Counted from the stretch's first letter, positions 25,709 to 35,409 are shown. The stretch is DNA of 64,000 nt from Loigolactobacillus coryniformis subsp. coryniformis KCTC 3167 = DSM 20001 (GCF_002706425.1 NZ_CP017713.1:1736001-1800000); one strand, 5' to 3'. Notes: a model not told the origin generated them from the letters alone. Program-made: numbers and translations.

Positions 25709-26185
25709 CTACTTAGTCACTTTAGTGATCTTAACCTGCATGTCGCCACCTGGTGTTGAGATCGTCACTTGATCACCGGTATGTTTGCCGATCAACGCTT
25801 TGGCAATTGGGGAATCGTTACTGATTTTGCCAGCAAATGGATCTGATTCGGCTGCACCAACGATCGTATAGCTTTCTTCTTCATCATCGCCAACTTCGAC
25901 GAACGAAACCGTCTTACCAACAGCGACTTCATCATCAGCGATTGCATTACTGTCAACCACAACTGCATAATGTAATTGATTTTCGATCGACGCAATTTGG
26001 CCTTCAAGTAAACTTTGTTCATCCTTAGCTGATTCATACTCAGAATTTTCTGATAAGTCACCAAAACCGCGGGCAATTTTGATACGCTCAACGATTTCAG
26101 GCCGTTTATTAACTTTTAGGTCTTCTAATTCTGCTTCAAGTTTTGCTTTACCTTCTGCAGTCATTTGAAATTCTTGTTCTGCCAT
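25709..26185 (-). CDS. greA: Transcription elongation factor GreA
   Basis: 158 residues. Stimulates transcript cleavage in backtracked RNA polymerase. The N-terminal coiled coil contains [19 protein letters not shown] and the tip residues near [20 protein letters not shown] (acidic Asp and Glu that reach the active site). The C-terminal FKBP-like domain includes the [16 protein letters not shown] motif. RBS AGGAGG before the ATG. Order mltG-udk-greA is the usual Firmicutes one. Confidence 0.96.
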   Translation of the reverse strand: MAEQEFQMTAEGKAKLEAELEDLKVNKRPEIVERIKIARGFGDLSENSEYESAKDEQSLLEGQIASIENQLHYAVVVDSNAIADDEVAVGKTVSFVEVGDDEEESYTIVGAAESDPFAGKISNDSPIAKALIGKHTGDQVTISTPGGDMQVKITKVTK

Positions 26186-26201
26186 GCTTTATTCCTCCTA
26201 A

Positions 26202-26273
26202 TTATCAGGTACCGGTAACGCAACGGTCCTGAATATTTGTCTGGTGCACTTCCCACAGACAAATTTTTTTACG
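26202..26273. other. Two hairpins in the greA upstream region
   Basis: TCAGG-TACCGG...CCGGT-CCTGA-type dyad at 26203-26232 directly before the greA ribosome site, and ATTTGTCTG / CAGACAAAT at 26236-26269. The second has its T run (TTTTTTT) only on the plus strand, where no gene needs a terminator. They do not match the repeat family. Confidence 0.4.
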
Positions 26274-26323
26274 CCAACAAGCGTACCACGCTACTTTCAA
26301 CTTGTAAATAACCTAACAGGAAA

Positions 26324-26968
26324 TTATTTACCGCGCTGCATCAAGATTGAACGTACTTTTGTCACTAACAGATCGATCGCCACTTGGTTTTCGCCGCCTT
26401 CAGGTACGATCAGATCGGCATACCGCTTAGTTGGCTCCACAAACTGATGATACATTGGTTTGACCGTCGTCAAATACTGTGTGATCACACTTTCTAAAGT
26501 ACGACCGCGCTCTTTGATATCTCGTTCGATCCGGCGGATAACCCGTACATCATCGTCAGTATCCACGAAGACCTTAATATCCATTAAATCACGCAACCGC
26601 GGATCATCTAAAATCAAAACTCCTTCAAGAATGATCACGTCTTTAGGTTCTTGTAGAATAGTTTCGCTGCTACGATTAAATAATTTATAGTCATAAACTG
26701 GCTTTTCAATCGATTGATACTGCAATAATTTCTTTAGATCACTGATCAAACGTGGTGTATCAAAAGCCAACGGATGGTCATAGTTGACCGCCTTACGCTG
26801 TGCCATAGTCATTTCCGACTGATCATTATAATAAGCATCCTGTTCTAATAATAAAACCGAATTATCCGCAAAATGATCAAAGATCGCATGAGAAACAGTG
26901 GTTTTGCCCGAGGCAGTTCCGCCGGTAACCCCAATAACGATCGGCTTAGCTGGTTGTGCTTCCGTCAT
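26324..26968 (-). CDS. udk: Uridine kinase
   Basis: 214 residues. Phosphorylates uridine and cytidine in pyrimidine salvage. P-loop [14 protein letters not shown] at about residues 13-26; then [24 protein letters not shown], the [10 protein letters not shown] strand and [21 protein letters not shown] with the lid arginines. Length and motifs standard. RBS TGGAGG before ATG. Separated from mltG by a terminator, so it probably has its own promoter. Confidence 0.96.
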   Translation of the reverse strand: MTEAQPAKPIVIGVTGGTASGKTTVSHAIFDHFADNSVLLLEQDAYYNDQSEMTMAQRKAVNYDHPLAFDTPRLISDLKKLLQYQSIEKPVYDYKLFNRSSETILQEPKDVIILEGVLILDDPRLRDLMDIKVFVDTDDDVRVIRRIERDIKERGRTLESVITQYLTTVKPMYHQFVEPTKRYADLIVPEGGENQVAIDLLVTKVRSILMQRGK

Positions 26969-27017
26969 TATTCATCCTCCAAAAAAGATTAATCTTAAAA
27001 TTTGCTCTAACTACGTT

Positions 27018-27052
27018 GCAAAAAACAGCCAAGAATATTCCTGACTGTTTTA
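27018..27052 (-). terminator. mltG terminator
   Basis: Minus-strand hairpin AAACAGTCAGGAATATTCTTGGCTGTTTTTT directly after the mltG stop. Confidence 0.8.
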
Positions 27053-27055
27053 AGC

Positions 27056-28234
27056 CTAATTATTATCGCCGTTTTTAGTCTGAATCCCACTATTGGTAGA
27101 AGTATGCTCTTCAAATGTTTGTGAGTAGTAAACTTTACCCGTCTTCAGATCCGCAACAAAGTAGAGATAATCTTGGGCCCGATCCGTCGGGTTCAAGACT
27201 GCTTGAATCGAATCCTTACTTGGATTATTAAACGGTCCAGGGCCATAACCTTTATTCTTATACAAGTTATACGGCGATTTAACCGCTAGATCCTTGTTAT
27301 ACAAATGTTTCTTATGCGTATTTAAAGCGTACATCACAGAAATATCTGATTGCAATGGCATCCCAGCATCGATCCGGTTGAAGAAGACCCCGGCGATTTT
27401 AGCCCGATCAGTTGAGTTATTACCTTCACGTTCAACCAATGAAGCCAGTGTCAAAACTTTTTGCACGGTGAGATCTTTGGCGTTGATCTGCTTATAGTAC
27501 GACTGCATGACCAAATCAGTCTTCTCGACCATCGCATTCACTAATTCCTTTAAGCTCATCCCTTGATAATAATCATAGGTTGCGGGATATAAGTAACCTT
27601 CTAAGTGGTACCGAACGTCCTTTTGCGCCATTGATGAGCTTAACAACTTCGGATATTTCTTTGCCAATTGCTTCATGTAAGTTTGATCTTTCATTAACTT
27701 AAGAAAATCCTGCTTAGAAAAATGTGTGGCTTTAGCCACTGCGGTCCCAACTTGCTCCACCGTTGCCCCTTCTTTGATCAGGACACGATATTGACTTGTT
27801 TGGCTCCCGCCGTCAGCCAACTTCTTAGTAACCTCGGCTAACGACATTGACGGTTTCAAATTATAAAAACCGGTTTGAAATTCGGAAAAATTGTGCGATT
27901 TAACATAATAGTTAAAGACCATGGCACTTTTGATCACTTTTTCATTGGCCAGAATTGCACCAATCTGCTTATTAGTCGCACCGATCGGAATTTTAACAAC
28001 TACCGTTTTATTATTATCTTTATCGTAAGGCTGTAGTGATGAATGGACGTAGTTAAAGCCCAATAAACCAATAATCACCACTAATAATACCAAAATACCA
28101 ACGATCCAATAAACGATTTTATCGACAACTTTTTTTTCAGCCACGCGTTCCTCCGCTAATTGTTCAGCGTCAGATTCGAGTTGCTGTTTATCTTTGCTTT
28201 GATGGTCAGGCTGATTCCCGCTACGTTTAGCCAA
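27056..28234 (-). CDS. mltG: Endolytic murein transglycosylase MltG (YceG)
   Basis: 392 residues. Cuts nascent glycan strands and so sets their length. A charged cytoplasmic N-terminus of about 70 residues, one membrane helix (VYWIVGILVLLVVIIGLLGF), a LysM-like region and the YceG catalytic domain with the conserved Glu in LASLVEREGNN. C-terminal signature PYNLYKNKGYGPGPFNNPS is also present. TTG at 28234 (MAKRSGN) was chosen because GGGAGG lies 7 bases upstream; the frame stays open to 28363 without a ribosome site. Confidence 0.94.
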   Translation of the reverse strand: MAKRSGNQPDHQSKDKQQLESDAEQLAEERVAEKKVVDKIVYWIVGILVLLVVIIGLLGFNYVHSSLQPYDKDNNKTVVVKIPIGATNKQIGAILANEKVIKSAMVFNYYVKSHNFSEFQTGFYNLKPSMSLAEVTKKLADGGSQTSQYRVLIKEGATVEQVGTAVAKATHFSKQDFLKLMKDQTYMKQLAKKYPKLLSSSMAQKDVRYHLEGYLYPATYDYYQGMSLKELVNAMVEKTDLVMQSYYKQINAKDLTVQKVLTLASLVEREGNNSTDRAKIAGVFFNRIDAGMPLQSDISVMYALNTHKKHLYNKDLAVKSPYNLYKNKGYGPGPFNNPSKDSIQAVLNPTDRAQDYLYFVADLKTGKVYYSQTFEEHTSTNSGIQTKNGDNN

Positions 28235-28448
28235 AGCAAAACCTCCCTTATTTACTAATACAAGCCTGATAAGTTGCTGGCTGTGCTTTCCGCGCAAACA
28301 AACTTGCCCGACATTTTTGTACAATGCCTTAAACATTATACAAAAAAATCTAGTTAAATGCACCTGTCCATCGTGAAATTAATAAAATCGTTAAATTTAG
28401 CGTGTGCTGGAAACTACCACCACATTAGCAATTACTACTAAGCTCCGC

Positions 28449-30863
28449 TTAACGAATTGTTGCATCATGTTCGTCTTGCAAGGCACTGACGACTTTGGCA
28501 AAAGCATCATTAACTTGATCATCGGTCAGTGTATCAGCCGGATTCTGATAAGTCAATGTGTAGGCCAATGACTTCTTGCCGGCTTCAATATGATGTCCAG
28601 CGTAAACATCAAATAGCTGAACCTTAGTCAAATAAGCCCCACCATGTGCTTGGATTGTCGCTTCTAGTGCTGCATTAGTCGTCGTTTCATTAACAACTAG
28701 CGCAACGTCACGGGTAATTGCTGGATAACGTGGGACTGGCTGGTAAACAACGGCTTGGCTATCTAAACCTAGTAATTGTTCTAAATCTAATTGGAAGACG
28801 TACGTGGCCGGTAAACGATATTGTTTAGCCACTCGTGGATGAATTTGACCTAAGAAACCAACGATTTGACTGCCAACCAAAATATCAGCCGTCCGTCCTG
28901 GATGCATATCTGAATGGCGTGCCGTGGCCACAAATTCTGGCCCTTCATTTAAATTAAATTCTGCTAATTCAGCTTCAACGATCCCTTTTAATTGATAAAA
29001 ATCAATTGGTTGCGCGGTTTGATTCCACGCTGCCGTTTGCCAATCACCGGTGATCGCTCCAGCCAAATACTCCAACTCGTGTGGGCGTACAGTGGTAGCA
29101 TGTTGCTTCAAGAACACACGACCTTGTTCGTATAACGCGACATTTTGTTGTTTGCGTGCAGCATTATAAGCTAAATTGTCCAACAAACCACTGACCAAGT
29201 TCATTCGCAATGTCGCGTGGTCAACCGTCATCGGCCAATCCACACTAGTCGGTTCACTATTAGTCAACCGGAACGCAGCCGCTTTATCGGCGGTGGTTAA
29301 CGCATAACTTAAGGCCTGACTTAACCCATTAGCTTCCAATTTACTTTCCAACCGGCGGATCAATTGCTGCCGTGGCGTTAATAAACCAGGAGTTGACGCA
29401 CTAGCCGTCAAAGTTTCTGGCAAACGATCATAGCCATAAAGACGGGCAACTTCCTCGATCAAATCTGCTTCGATAGCAATATCCCAACGCCGAGCTGGAA
29501 CACTAACCGTAAATTTACCGTCAGCTTCAGTGACCCCAAAACCGAGACGTACAAAAATTGCTTGCACTTCAGCAGTGCTGATTGTTGTTCCTAACACTTG
29601 ATTGATTCGCTGGGTCGATACATTAACCACTGTCTCCTTTGGTTCTAAAACCGTCGGCGATACGCGGCCGGCTAAAACAGTCGCATCAGCTAATTCAGCC
29701 ATCAAGTTTGCAGCTTCATCTAGCGCTGCTAACACAGCCCCAGTGTTGACACCTTTTTCAAAACGCGAAGAAGCTTCACTACGTAAATTAAAACGCTGCG
29801 CCGTTTTACGGATGTGCGTTGGTTCAAAAACAGCGGCTTCTAAGATCACGGTTTTAGTTTCAGTGGTAATCTCAGACTCTAAGCCACCCATGACCCCAGC
29901 TAAGTTCAATACATCAGCGCCATTGGTGATCACGATGTCATCCGTGGTCAAATCATGGTCATTACCATCTAGTGTTGTCAATGATTCGTCAGCTTGCGCC
30001 CGCCGCACTTCGATCGTTTGCCCACCAATTTTGGCGTAATCAAAAGCGTGTAGTGGCTGCCCATAATCGATCATGATCAAATTGGTAATATCAACTACGT
30101 TATTGATTGGCCGAATACCAGCATTCCATAATCGTCGTTGTAACCACAATGGGCTAGGTTTGATCGTCACATTTTCGATCACCCGTAGATTGTAACTAGG
30201 TGCATCAGTTGGATCAGCAACCTTCGCTTGTAAAACTGAACTAGCTTGCTTTTCACTTTCCTTTAAGTCAACCGCAGGAAAATGGACTGGTTCATCATAA
30301 ATAGCCGCAACTTCATAGGCAACCCCGCGCATGCTTAAAGCATCAGCCCGATTAGGCGTGATCTCCAAGTCTAAAATAGCGTCGTCCATACCCAAGTAAG
30401 CATAAACTGGCTGACCAACTTCAGCATCAGCGGGTAAAACGTAGATACCATCCGCGTACGCCTGTGGTGTCACATCATCGCTGAAACCAATTTCCTGTAA
30501 GGCACAGATCATACCGTTAGAAATTTCACCACGTAATTTACCTTTTTTAATTTTTTCATTGTTGGCGATTCGTGAACCAGGTAAGGCAACGATCACTTTT
30601 TGACCAGCAGCCACGTTAGGCGCACCACAAACGATCTGTACCGTTTCTTCTGGACTGATCTGAACTTGACACAACTGTAAATGATCAGAATCTGGATGTG
30701 GCTTAGTTGATTCAACATAACCAACCACAATTTTTTTCAAACCAGCATCAGGATGAATCACACCATCAACTTCGATCCCAGTTAAGGTGACTTTATTAGC
30801 CAGCTCTTCCGCCGACATATTTAGATCAACATATTCTTTTAACCAATTATATGAAATTTTCAT
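28449..30863 (-). CDS. pheT: Phenylalanyl-tRNA synthetase, beta subunit
   Basis: 804 residues; forms the alpha2-beta2 enzyme with PheS. Visible domains are the N-terminal MKISYNWLKEYV, the tRNA-binding (EMAP-like) region DHLQLCQVQI ... CGAPNVAAGQKV, the B3/B4 editing region (EITPNRADALSMRGVAYEVAA), B5, and the C-terminal anticodon-binding FDX-ACB domain (PRYPAITRDVALVVN). ATG at 30863 is preferred; the TTG nine bases upstream is too close to AAAGGA. A repeat-family tail module overlaps the ribosome site, 72 bp after pheS. Confidence 0.96.
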   Translation of the reverse strand: MKISYNWLKEYVDLNMSAEELANKVTLTGIEVDGVIHPDAGLKKIVVGYVESTKPHPDSDHLQLCQVQISPEETVQIVCGAPNVAAGQKVIVALPGSRIANNEKIKKGKLRGEISNGMICALQEIGFSDDVTPQAYADGIYVLPADAEVGQPVYAYLGMDDAILDLEITPNRADALSMRGVAYEVAAIYDEPVHFPAVDLKESEKQASSVLQAKVADPTDAPSYNLRVIENVTIKPSPLWLQRRLWNAGIRPINNVVDITNLIMIDYGQPLHAFDYAKIGGQTIEVRRAQADESLTTLDGNDHDLTTDDIVITNGADVLNLAGVMGGLESEITTETKTVILEAAVFEPTHIRKTAQRFNLRSEASSRFEKGVNTGAVLAALDEAANLMAELADATVLAGRVSPTVLEPKETVVNVSTQRINQVLGTTISTAEVQAIFVRLGFGVTEADGKFTVSVPARRWDIAIEADLIEEVARLYGYDRLPETLTASASTPGLLTPRQQLIRRLESKLEANGLSQALSYALTTADKAAAFRLTNSEPTSVDWPMTVDHATLRMNLVSGLLDNLAYNAARKQQNVALYEQGRVFLKQHATTVRPHELEYLAGAITGDWQTAAWNQTAQPIDFYQLKGIVEAELAEFNLNEGPEFVATARHSDMHPGRTADILVGSQIVGFLGQIHPRVAKQYRLPATYVFQLDLEQLLGLDSQAVVYQPVPRYPAITRDVALVVNETTTNAALEATIQAHGGAYLTKVQLFDVYAGHHIEAGKKSLAYTLTYQNPADTLTDDQVNDAFAKVVSALQDEHDATIR

Positions 30864-30874
30864 GAGGAGCAAAT

Positions 30875-30917
30875 TCCTTTCTACTTCACAATTAAGGATG
30901 GTTTCTAATAACTCGTG
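30875..30917 (-). repeat. Repeat-family tail module before pheT
   Basis: Minus strand CCTTAATTGTGAAGTAGAAAGGA is followed, with no further 5' domain, by the pheT start. The same 23 bases occur before yidC at 35535-35557. Tiny stem CTT-N7-AAG, or CCTT pairing with AAGG of the ribosome site. Confidence 0.7.
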
Positions 30918-30935
30918 TACTATTTTTAATAGCCG

Positions 30936-31982
30936 TTATGCTTCAGTAAATTGACTGAGGAAGCGAATATCATTTTGATAGAATTGCCGAATATCGTCGA
31001 TGCCGTATTTCAACATTGCAAAACGATCGATCCCCAGACCAAAAGCAAAACCGCCGTACTTAACTGGATCAACGCCCGCTGCCTTCAATACGTTCGGATG
31101 AGTCATACCCGCACCTAATACTTCGATCCAACCAGAATGTTTGCAGACATCACAGCCCACGCCGTTACATTTGAAGCAGGAAATATCAACTTCTACTGAT
31201 GGTTCCGTGAATGGGAAATAACTTGGTCGGAAACGAATTTTTCGTTCGGCACCAAAGAATTGGCGAATGGCAAAGGACAAAGTACCCTTCAAATCAGCCA
31301 TTGTCACATGTTCGCCAATATATTGGCCTTCCATTTGGAAGAATTGATGTGAATGGGTAGCATCATCAGTGTCGCGGCGGTAAACGCGCCCAGGGCCGAT
31401 CATTTTCATTGGGCCTGTACTGAAGTCATGTTGTTCCAACGTCCGCGCTTCATCTGGTGACATATGCGTCCGCATTAAAATATCTTTATTGATGTAGAAT
31501 GTATCTTGCATATCGCGAGCGGGATGATCTTTCGGCATATTCAGCTTTTCAAAATTATATTTTTCTTCTTCGACTTCATAACCTAAGACGACTTTAAAGC
31601 CCATCCCTAAGAAAACTGATTCCAAAGTTTCCACCGTTTGCATGATCACATGGTGCGTGCCTTGTTTAACTGGGGTACCTGGTAAAGTAACATCCAATTT
31701 TTCTTGAGCTAATTGATGTTCAATCTTGGCTGTTTCTAATGCTTGTTTGCGTGTTTCAATCGATTCAGTCAACGCATCGCGCACTTTATTAGCAAAACTA
31801 CCAACAGCAGGACGTTCTTCCTTAGCTAAATCACGCATACCGCGTAAAACTTCGGTGATTGGTCCTTTTTTACCAAGCAAATTAACCCGAATATCATTTA
31901 ATTGCTTTAAGTCGTCACTTTTTTCGATTTCTTTGATACCCTGCTTTTGCAAGGCAACTAACTTATCTTGTAAACTACTCAT
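30936..31982 (-). CDS. pheS: Phenylalanyl-tRNA synthetase, alpha subunit
   Basis: 348 residues. Class II catalytic subunit. N-terminal coiled coil (about residues 1-90), then motif 2 around [24 protein letters not shown], the Phe-site region [17 protein letters not shown] and motif 3 [18 protein letters not shown]. Cys-rich [17 protein letters not shown] is also typical. ATG at 31982 follows GAGGAG. Controlled by the T-box leader upstream. Confidence 0.97.
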   Translation of the reverse strand: MSSLQDKLVALQKQGIKEIEKSDDLKQLNDIRVNLLGKKGPITEVLRGMRDLAKEERPAVGSFANKVRDALTESIETRKQALETAKIEHQLAQEKLDVTLPGTPVKQGTHHVIMQTVETLESVFLGMGFKVVLGYEVEEEKYNFEKLNMPKDHPARDMQDTFYINKDILMRTHMSPDEARTLEQHDFSTGPMKMIGPGRVYRRDTDDATHSHQFFQMEGQYIGEHVTMADLKGTLSFAIRQFFGAERKIRFRPSYFPFTEPSVEVDISCFKCNGVGCDVCKHSGWIEVLGAGMTHPNVLKAAGVDPVKYGGFAFGLGIDRFAMLKYGIDDIRQFYQNDIRFLSQFTEA

Positions 31983-31989
31983 AAATTAA

Positions 31990-32015
31990 ACTCCTCTACT
32001 CCACAAATAGTGGAT
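31990..32015 (-). repeat. Repeat-family tail module before pheS
   Basis: Minus strand TTATCCAC-TATTT-GTGGAGTAGAGGAG lies between the T-box terminator and the pheS start and contains the ribosome site. Matches the boxes before liaF, the SMR gene and the DUF1801 gene. Confidence 0.7.
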
Positions 32016-32033
32016 AATTTATATATTGGGGTA

Positions 32034-32285
32034 TAAAAAAAGCCCCATCCCTAAATTCAAGGGACGAGGCATCGCGTTACCACCCTAGTTCATAAGCAAT
32101 CGAAATCACTTATACACTCAGTCAGGGTAACGGTCTGTGCCGGAACTTTTTTTGTATTTACGCCCAAAGTCGACTCCGGAAGTGAATTCAACGTTTAGCC
32201 GTGATCGTTTTTCCAACATTTAAACGATTTTCTGTACTGAGCCGGAACGTTTACTATTTTCCATCAACGTCTTTCTTGGTATATT
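32034..32285 (-). ncRNA. T-box leader of pheST
   Basis: The T-box core AGGGTGGTAACGCG is at 32086-32073 on the minus strand, followed by the terminator hairpin GCCTCGTCCC ... GGGATGGGGC and seven T (32070-32034). About 190 bases of structured leader precede it. Uncharged tRNA-Phe should stabilise the antiterminator and allow pheST transcription. I could not fix the specifier codon with certainty. Confidence 0.9.
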
Positions 32286-32314
32286 CTAACATACCCGACT
32301 TTTTCGTCAATAGT

Positions 32315-32683
32315 TTAGGCTAATTCCTTAACGCATTCTTCTGCGTCCAACCAAGTATCCGCCCAGCCATGAACGGCATCCATCACTTGTTTAAGATCTT
32401 GACCTTGTTCGGTCAAAGCATATTCGATCAAAGCTGAATCAGCATAAGTTTGCCGCTCAACAATGCCTTCCAGTTCTAATTCTTTCAAGCGCTCAACTAG
32501 GACACGATCGGAACACTTTGGTACCTTTTGTGCCAAGTCCTTAAAGCGTTGCGTTCCCTCTTCTAACAAGACATCAACGATCAAACCATTCCATTTTTTG
32601 CCTAAAATTGTGAACGTCTTTTGAAATTTTGGACATAATTGAAATTGCTTGGTCTGACAGTCAGTTACCGCTTTTTCTGTCAT
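32315..32683 (-). CDS. HxlR family transcriptional regulator
   Basis: 122 residues, one winged helix-turn-helix domain. Family pattern CPKFQKTFTILGKKWNGLIVDVLL ... SDRVLVERLKELELEGIVERQTYAD is clear. The N-terminal Cys (LCPKF) is at the position used for redox sensing in YodB/HypR-type members. ATG at 32683 is used because the GTG at 32692 lies inside the GAGGTG ribosome site. A palindrome 29 bp upstream is a likely autoregulatory operator. Target genes unknown; the divergent neighbour is a Usp gene. Confidence 0.9.
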   Translation of the reverse strand: MTEKAVTDCQTKQFQLCPKFQKTFTILGKKWNGLIVDVLLEEGTQRFKDLAQKVPKCSDRVLVERLKELELEGIVERQTYADSALIEYALTEQGQDLKQVMDAVHGWADTWLDAEECVKELA

Positions 32684-32711
32684 AGTTCTCACCTCGCAGA
32701 TAGTTTAGCAC

Positions 32712-32728
32712 ACTTACTTGATGTAAGT
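32712..32728. promoter_or_regulatory. Candidate HxlR operator
   Basis: ACTTAC-TTGAT-GTAAGT, extended by CAC...GTG, lies in the divergent region between the HxlR and Usp genes, close to the HxlR start. Size and symmetry suit a dimeric winged-helix regulator. Confidence 0.55.
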
Positions 32729-32872
32729 AAAGTGAAAGAACAAGTCATGACAAAATTTTCGCTACTTTTCTGAAAAATGTTATACTTAAAACAAAATCAG
32801 CGACTATCTAATCAGTCAGGCTGCTTTATAAACTCATTTTATATTCTATTGCTTGCTAGGAGGGATATGTGA

Positions 32873-33340
32873 ATGTTACAAAATTATCATGATATTTTAG
32901 TTGCCGTCGATGGCTCTGCACAAGCACAACAGGCTTTTGCAAAGGCACTGCGAATCGCTAAACTTAACCACGGGCACCTACTACTGCTAAACGTGTTGGA
33001 TATTTGGAATAAAAATTATGATTTCCGGCCAATACCAGATGACGATGACTTTACCCAAAAAATTTTCGCTCAAACAGAAAATTATCTTAAAGTTTTACAG
33101 CAAGAGGCTAAACAACTTGGTGTCACCGACTGTGACATTCACATTCGTTTTGGCAATCCGCGCAAAATCATCGCTTACGAGTTTCAACGTGATCACCAAG
33201 TTGATTTGATTATTTTAGCCGCAACTGGTAAAAATGCACTGACGCGGACTTTGACTGGATCCGTTACCGACTACGTCACCCGTAATGCTAAAACCGATGT
33301 ACTTACGATCCGAACTGATTTGGGCAATCGACCACTTTAA
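32873..33340 (+). CDS. Universal stress protein family (UspA-like)
   Basis: 155 residues, single Usp domain. N-terminal DILVAVDGSAQAQQAFAKAL and the C-terminal nucleotide-loop region LIILAATGKNALTRTLTGSVTDYV are seen. The usual G-x2-G-x9-G-S/T pattern is altered: the second Gly is Ala, so ATP binding may be weak. ATG follows AGGAGGGAT. Role unknown beyond the general stress association of the family. Divergent from the HxlR gene. Confidence 0.9.
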   Translation: MLQNYHDILVAVDGSAQAQQAFAKALRIAKLNHGHLLLLNVLDIWNKNYDFRPIPDDDDFTQKIFAQTENYLKVLQQEAKQLGVTDCDIHIRFGNPRKIIAYEFQRDHQVDLIILAATGKNALTRTLTGSVTDYVTRNAKTDVLTIRTDLGNRPL

Positions 33341-33353
33341 TAATAACCAAAAT

Positions 33354-33388
33354 AAAAAAGTTATGACAATTATGCCATAACTTTTTTA
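33354..33388. terminator. Bidirectional terminator
   Basis: AAAAAAGTTATGACA / TGCCATAACTTTTTT hairpin between convergent usp and HD-domain genes. Confidence 0.9.
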
Positions 33389-33904
33389 TTCGCCAATTTT
33401 TGCGGTTAATTTCATGATTCGTTGCTTTAAACCATGGCTAGATTTTTGCAATTCTGGTAAAGCATATTCATCAATGGCGCAATAATCATCGACCAACGAC
33501 ACGATCATGCTTTCCATGTAGCGTGGTGGCGCAATAGTTGCTCCCCACATGTGCTTAATAATAATGTCTTTTTCTTTTTTAGATAATTCGGTTAATTTTT
33601 CAGCATTACGTAATGCAATCCGCGGATGAACATAGGCGTGCGTGCCCATATCGAACTTAGTCGTCCGCCAATCATAATAAAATAGATCATGCAGTAGCCC
33701 ACCACGTGCAGTCGCTCGCGTATCTAAATGCATTTTTTTTGCAATCAAATAGCTACGATAAGAAACATTCAACGAATGCTCCAAGCGATTGGAAAAATGG
33801 TGCTGCGTATAATCGGCTAAACGCTGAACCGCATCAGTTGCTAATAAATCCGCAATTTCATCAACGTAGGCTTGATCATCTTGCCAGTTAAGTTTTTTGG
33901 TCAT
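33386..33904 (-). CDS. HD-domain protein (putative phosphohydrolase)
   Basis: 172 residues. The HD metal-binding pattern is readable: His in RLEHSLNVSYRSYLIAKKM, the HD pair in GGLLHDLFYYDW, and later His in IIKHMWG plus Asp in SLVDDYCA. Family of small predicted metal-dependent phosphohydrolases; the substrate cannot be told from sequence. ATG at 33904 preceded by GAAAGG. Monocistronic. Confidence 0.85.
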   Translation of the reverse strand: MTKKLNWQDDQAYVDEIADLLATDAVQRLADYTQHHFSNRLEHSLNVSYRSYLIAKKMHLDTRATARGGLLHDLFYYDWRTTKFDMGTHAYVHPRIALRNAEKLTELSKKEKDIIIKHMWGATIAPPRYMESMIVSLVDDYCAIDEYALPELQKSSHGLKQRIMKLTAKIGE

Positions 33905-34060
33905 TCAATGGCTGCCTTTCTTATATAAAATCAGCTAAGTTAAGACTTAGCGTAACGACAGACTGACTAAACATTAAAATGTGATCTCAACTTCTAACAC
34001 CGCTAGCATAACCCATTTATTCCGTATTGGCTAGAAATTTACCTACAACGTAACCTATTC

Positions 34061-34816
34061 TTAATTTTTGAGTTGAAACAGTAATATACCGGCAGCAATC
34101 GCCACGTTTAGCGACTCAGCACGACCTTGGATCGGGATATACAAATTCTGATCGGTTTGCGCTAATAACTCAGCTTGCATCCCGTTGCCCTCATTGCCCA
34201 TGATCAAAGCAAAATTAGGCTGTGCGGGAATTTGATGAAAATCGACGGCCGCTGGATTGAGTTCACTGCCATAAACTGGCACTTGTGCTGCCTTTAATTC
34301 CGTGACCCAATCCGCTAAATCGCCTTGATAAATTGGAATATGGAAGTGGCTACCCTGCATTGAACGTAACACTTTGGCACTAAAAAGATCAGCGCTACCT
34401 TCGCCTAACACAACACCCGTTAAACCGGCAGCATCAGCCGTTCGTACCATCGTCCCGATATTGCCAGGATCTTGTACACCATCTAATAATAGCCAACTAC
34501 CAGTGAAGGTCTGAGGCAATTTAGCCTCAGGCAATGGCAGTACCGCAAAGATACCCTGAGTGGTCACAGTTGCGCTCAGTGTGTGGGCCACCTCTGGTTT
34601 TAACCAATAGGTCGGGACATCATTAGGTAGCCACGCTGCTGCTTGAAAATCCTCTGTGGCTAAAATCATAGTGATCTGCTGCTGAGCATTCAATGCTTCC
34701 CGCACTAAATGAACGCCCTCCAATAAATAGCGTTGCTGCTCTTCGCGATTTTTCTTACGGGTCAACTTACGTAATGTTTTGATCAAATCATTTTTTGAAC
34801 TGGTGATTAAGGTCAT
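34061..34816 (-). CDS. TrmH/SpoU-family RNA 2'-O-methyltransferase
   Basis: 251 residues. N-terminal substrate-binding domain (NREEQQRYLLEGVHLVREAL) and the C-terminal SPOUT knot with its three motifs: GVQDPGNIGTMVRTADAAG, FALIMGNEGNGMQ and YIPIQGRAESLNVAIAAGILLFQ. Resembles Bacillus YsgA; probable rRNA target not known. In Bacillus this gene lies next to pheST, and here it is about 3 kb away. Divergent from acyP. Confidence 0.92.
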   Translation of the reverse strand: MTLITSSKNDLIKTLRKLTRKKNREEQQRYLLEGVHLVREALNAQQQITMILATEDFQAAAWLPNDVPTYWLKPEVAHTLSATVTTQGIFAVLPLPEAKLPQTFTGSWLLLDGVQDPGNIGTMVRTADAAGLTGVVLGEGSADLFSAKVLRSMQGSHFHIPIYQGDLADWVTELKAAQVPVYGSELNPAAVDFHQIPAQPNFALIMGNEGNGMQAELLAQTDQNLYIPIQGRAESLNVAIAAGILLFQLKN

Positions 34817-35004
34817 GCTAGATCTCCTTTTACATCTAATTCTATTTTAATTAAGTATAGCACGCTTAACGTAGCGACACTGCGATAGACTGGTACTAGC
34901 CGCCAAAATTTCATATAATAAGTATGCGTCAGTACTTAACCATAACAAAATCAACATTAAAATAAAACACAAAAAACTATCATTTTGAGCTAGGAGGAAT
35001 CAAT

Positions 35005-35280
35005 ATGCGTCGAGTAAGTTTAACGGTCTTTGGTCGCGTACAAGGCGTCGGCTTTCGTTATGCCACCAAAATGGTCGCCGATAAAGTTGGGGTTACTGGT
35101 TTAGTACGTAATTTATTAGATGGCACAGTCTACATCGAAGCTCGTGGCACTGACCGCGAAGTGAGTGATTTCATTCAAGTCGTCAAAAAAGGCCCCTCAC
35201 CATACGCCAAAGTGACCCGCGTTGACTTAGTTGAACTAAGTGACGACAAAGTTTACCGCGATTTTGCGGTGACGAATTAA
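35005..35280 (+). CDS. acyP: Acylphosphatase
   Basis: 91 residues. Hydrolyses the carboxyl-phosphate bond of acyl phosphates. Signature GRVQGVGFRYATKMVADKVG with the catalytic Arg, and GLVRNLLDGTVYIEARG with the catalytic Asn. ATG follows AGGAGG. Commonly found between the trmH-like gene and yidC in lactobacilli, as here. TATAAT at about 34914 lies upstream without a good -35 box. Confidence 0.96.
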   Translation: MRRVSLTVFGRVQGVGFRYATKMVADKVGVTGLVRNLLDGTVYIEARGTDREVSDFIQVVKKGPSPYAKVTRVDLVELSDDKVYRDFAVTN

Positions 35281-35409
35281 ATAATCTAGTGATAACGCTC
35301 AAATCATTTGCTACACCAGTCCAAAGACTGATTGAAAAATACCGTCGCTTCAAGTATAGTAGTAAGAGGCTTTATTTGGTTTCGTCACGAATAAGGTCAG
35401 AAATCTTAA

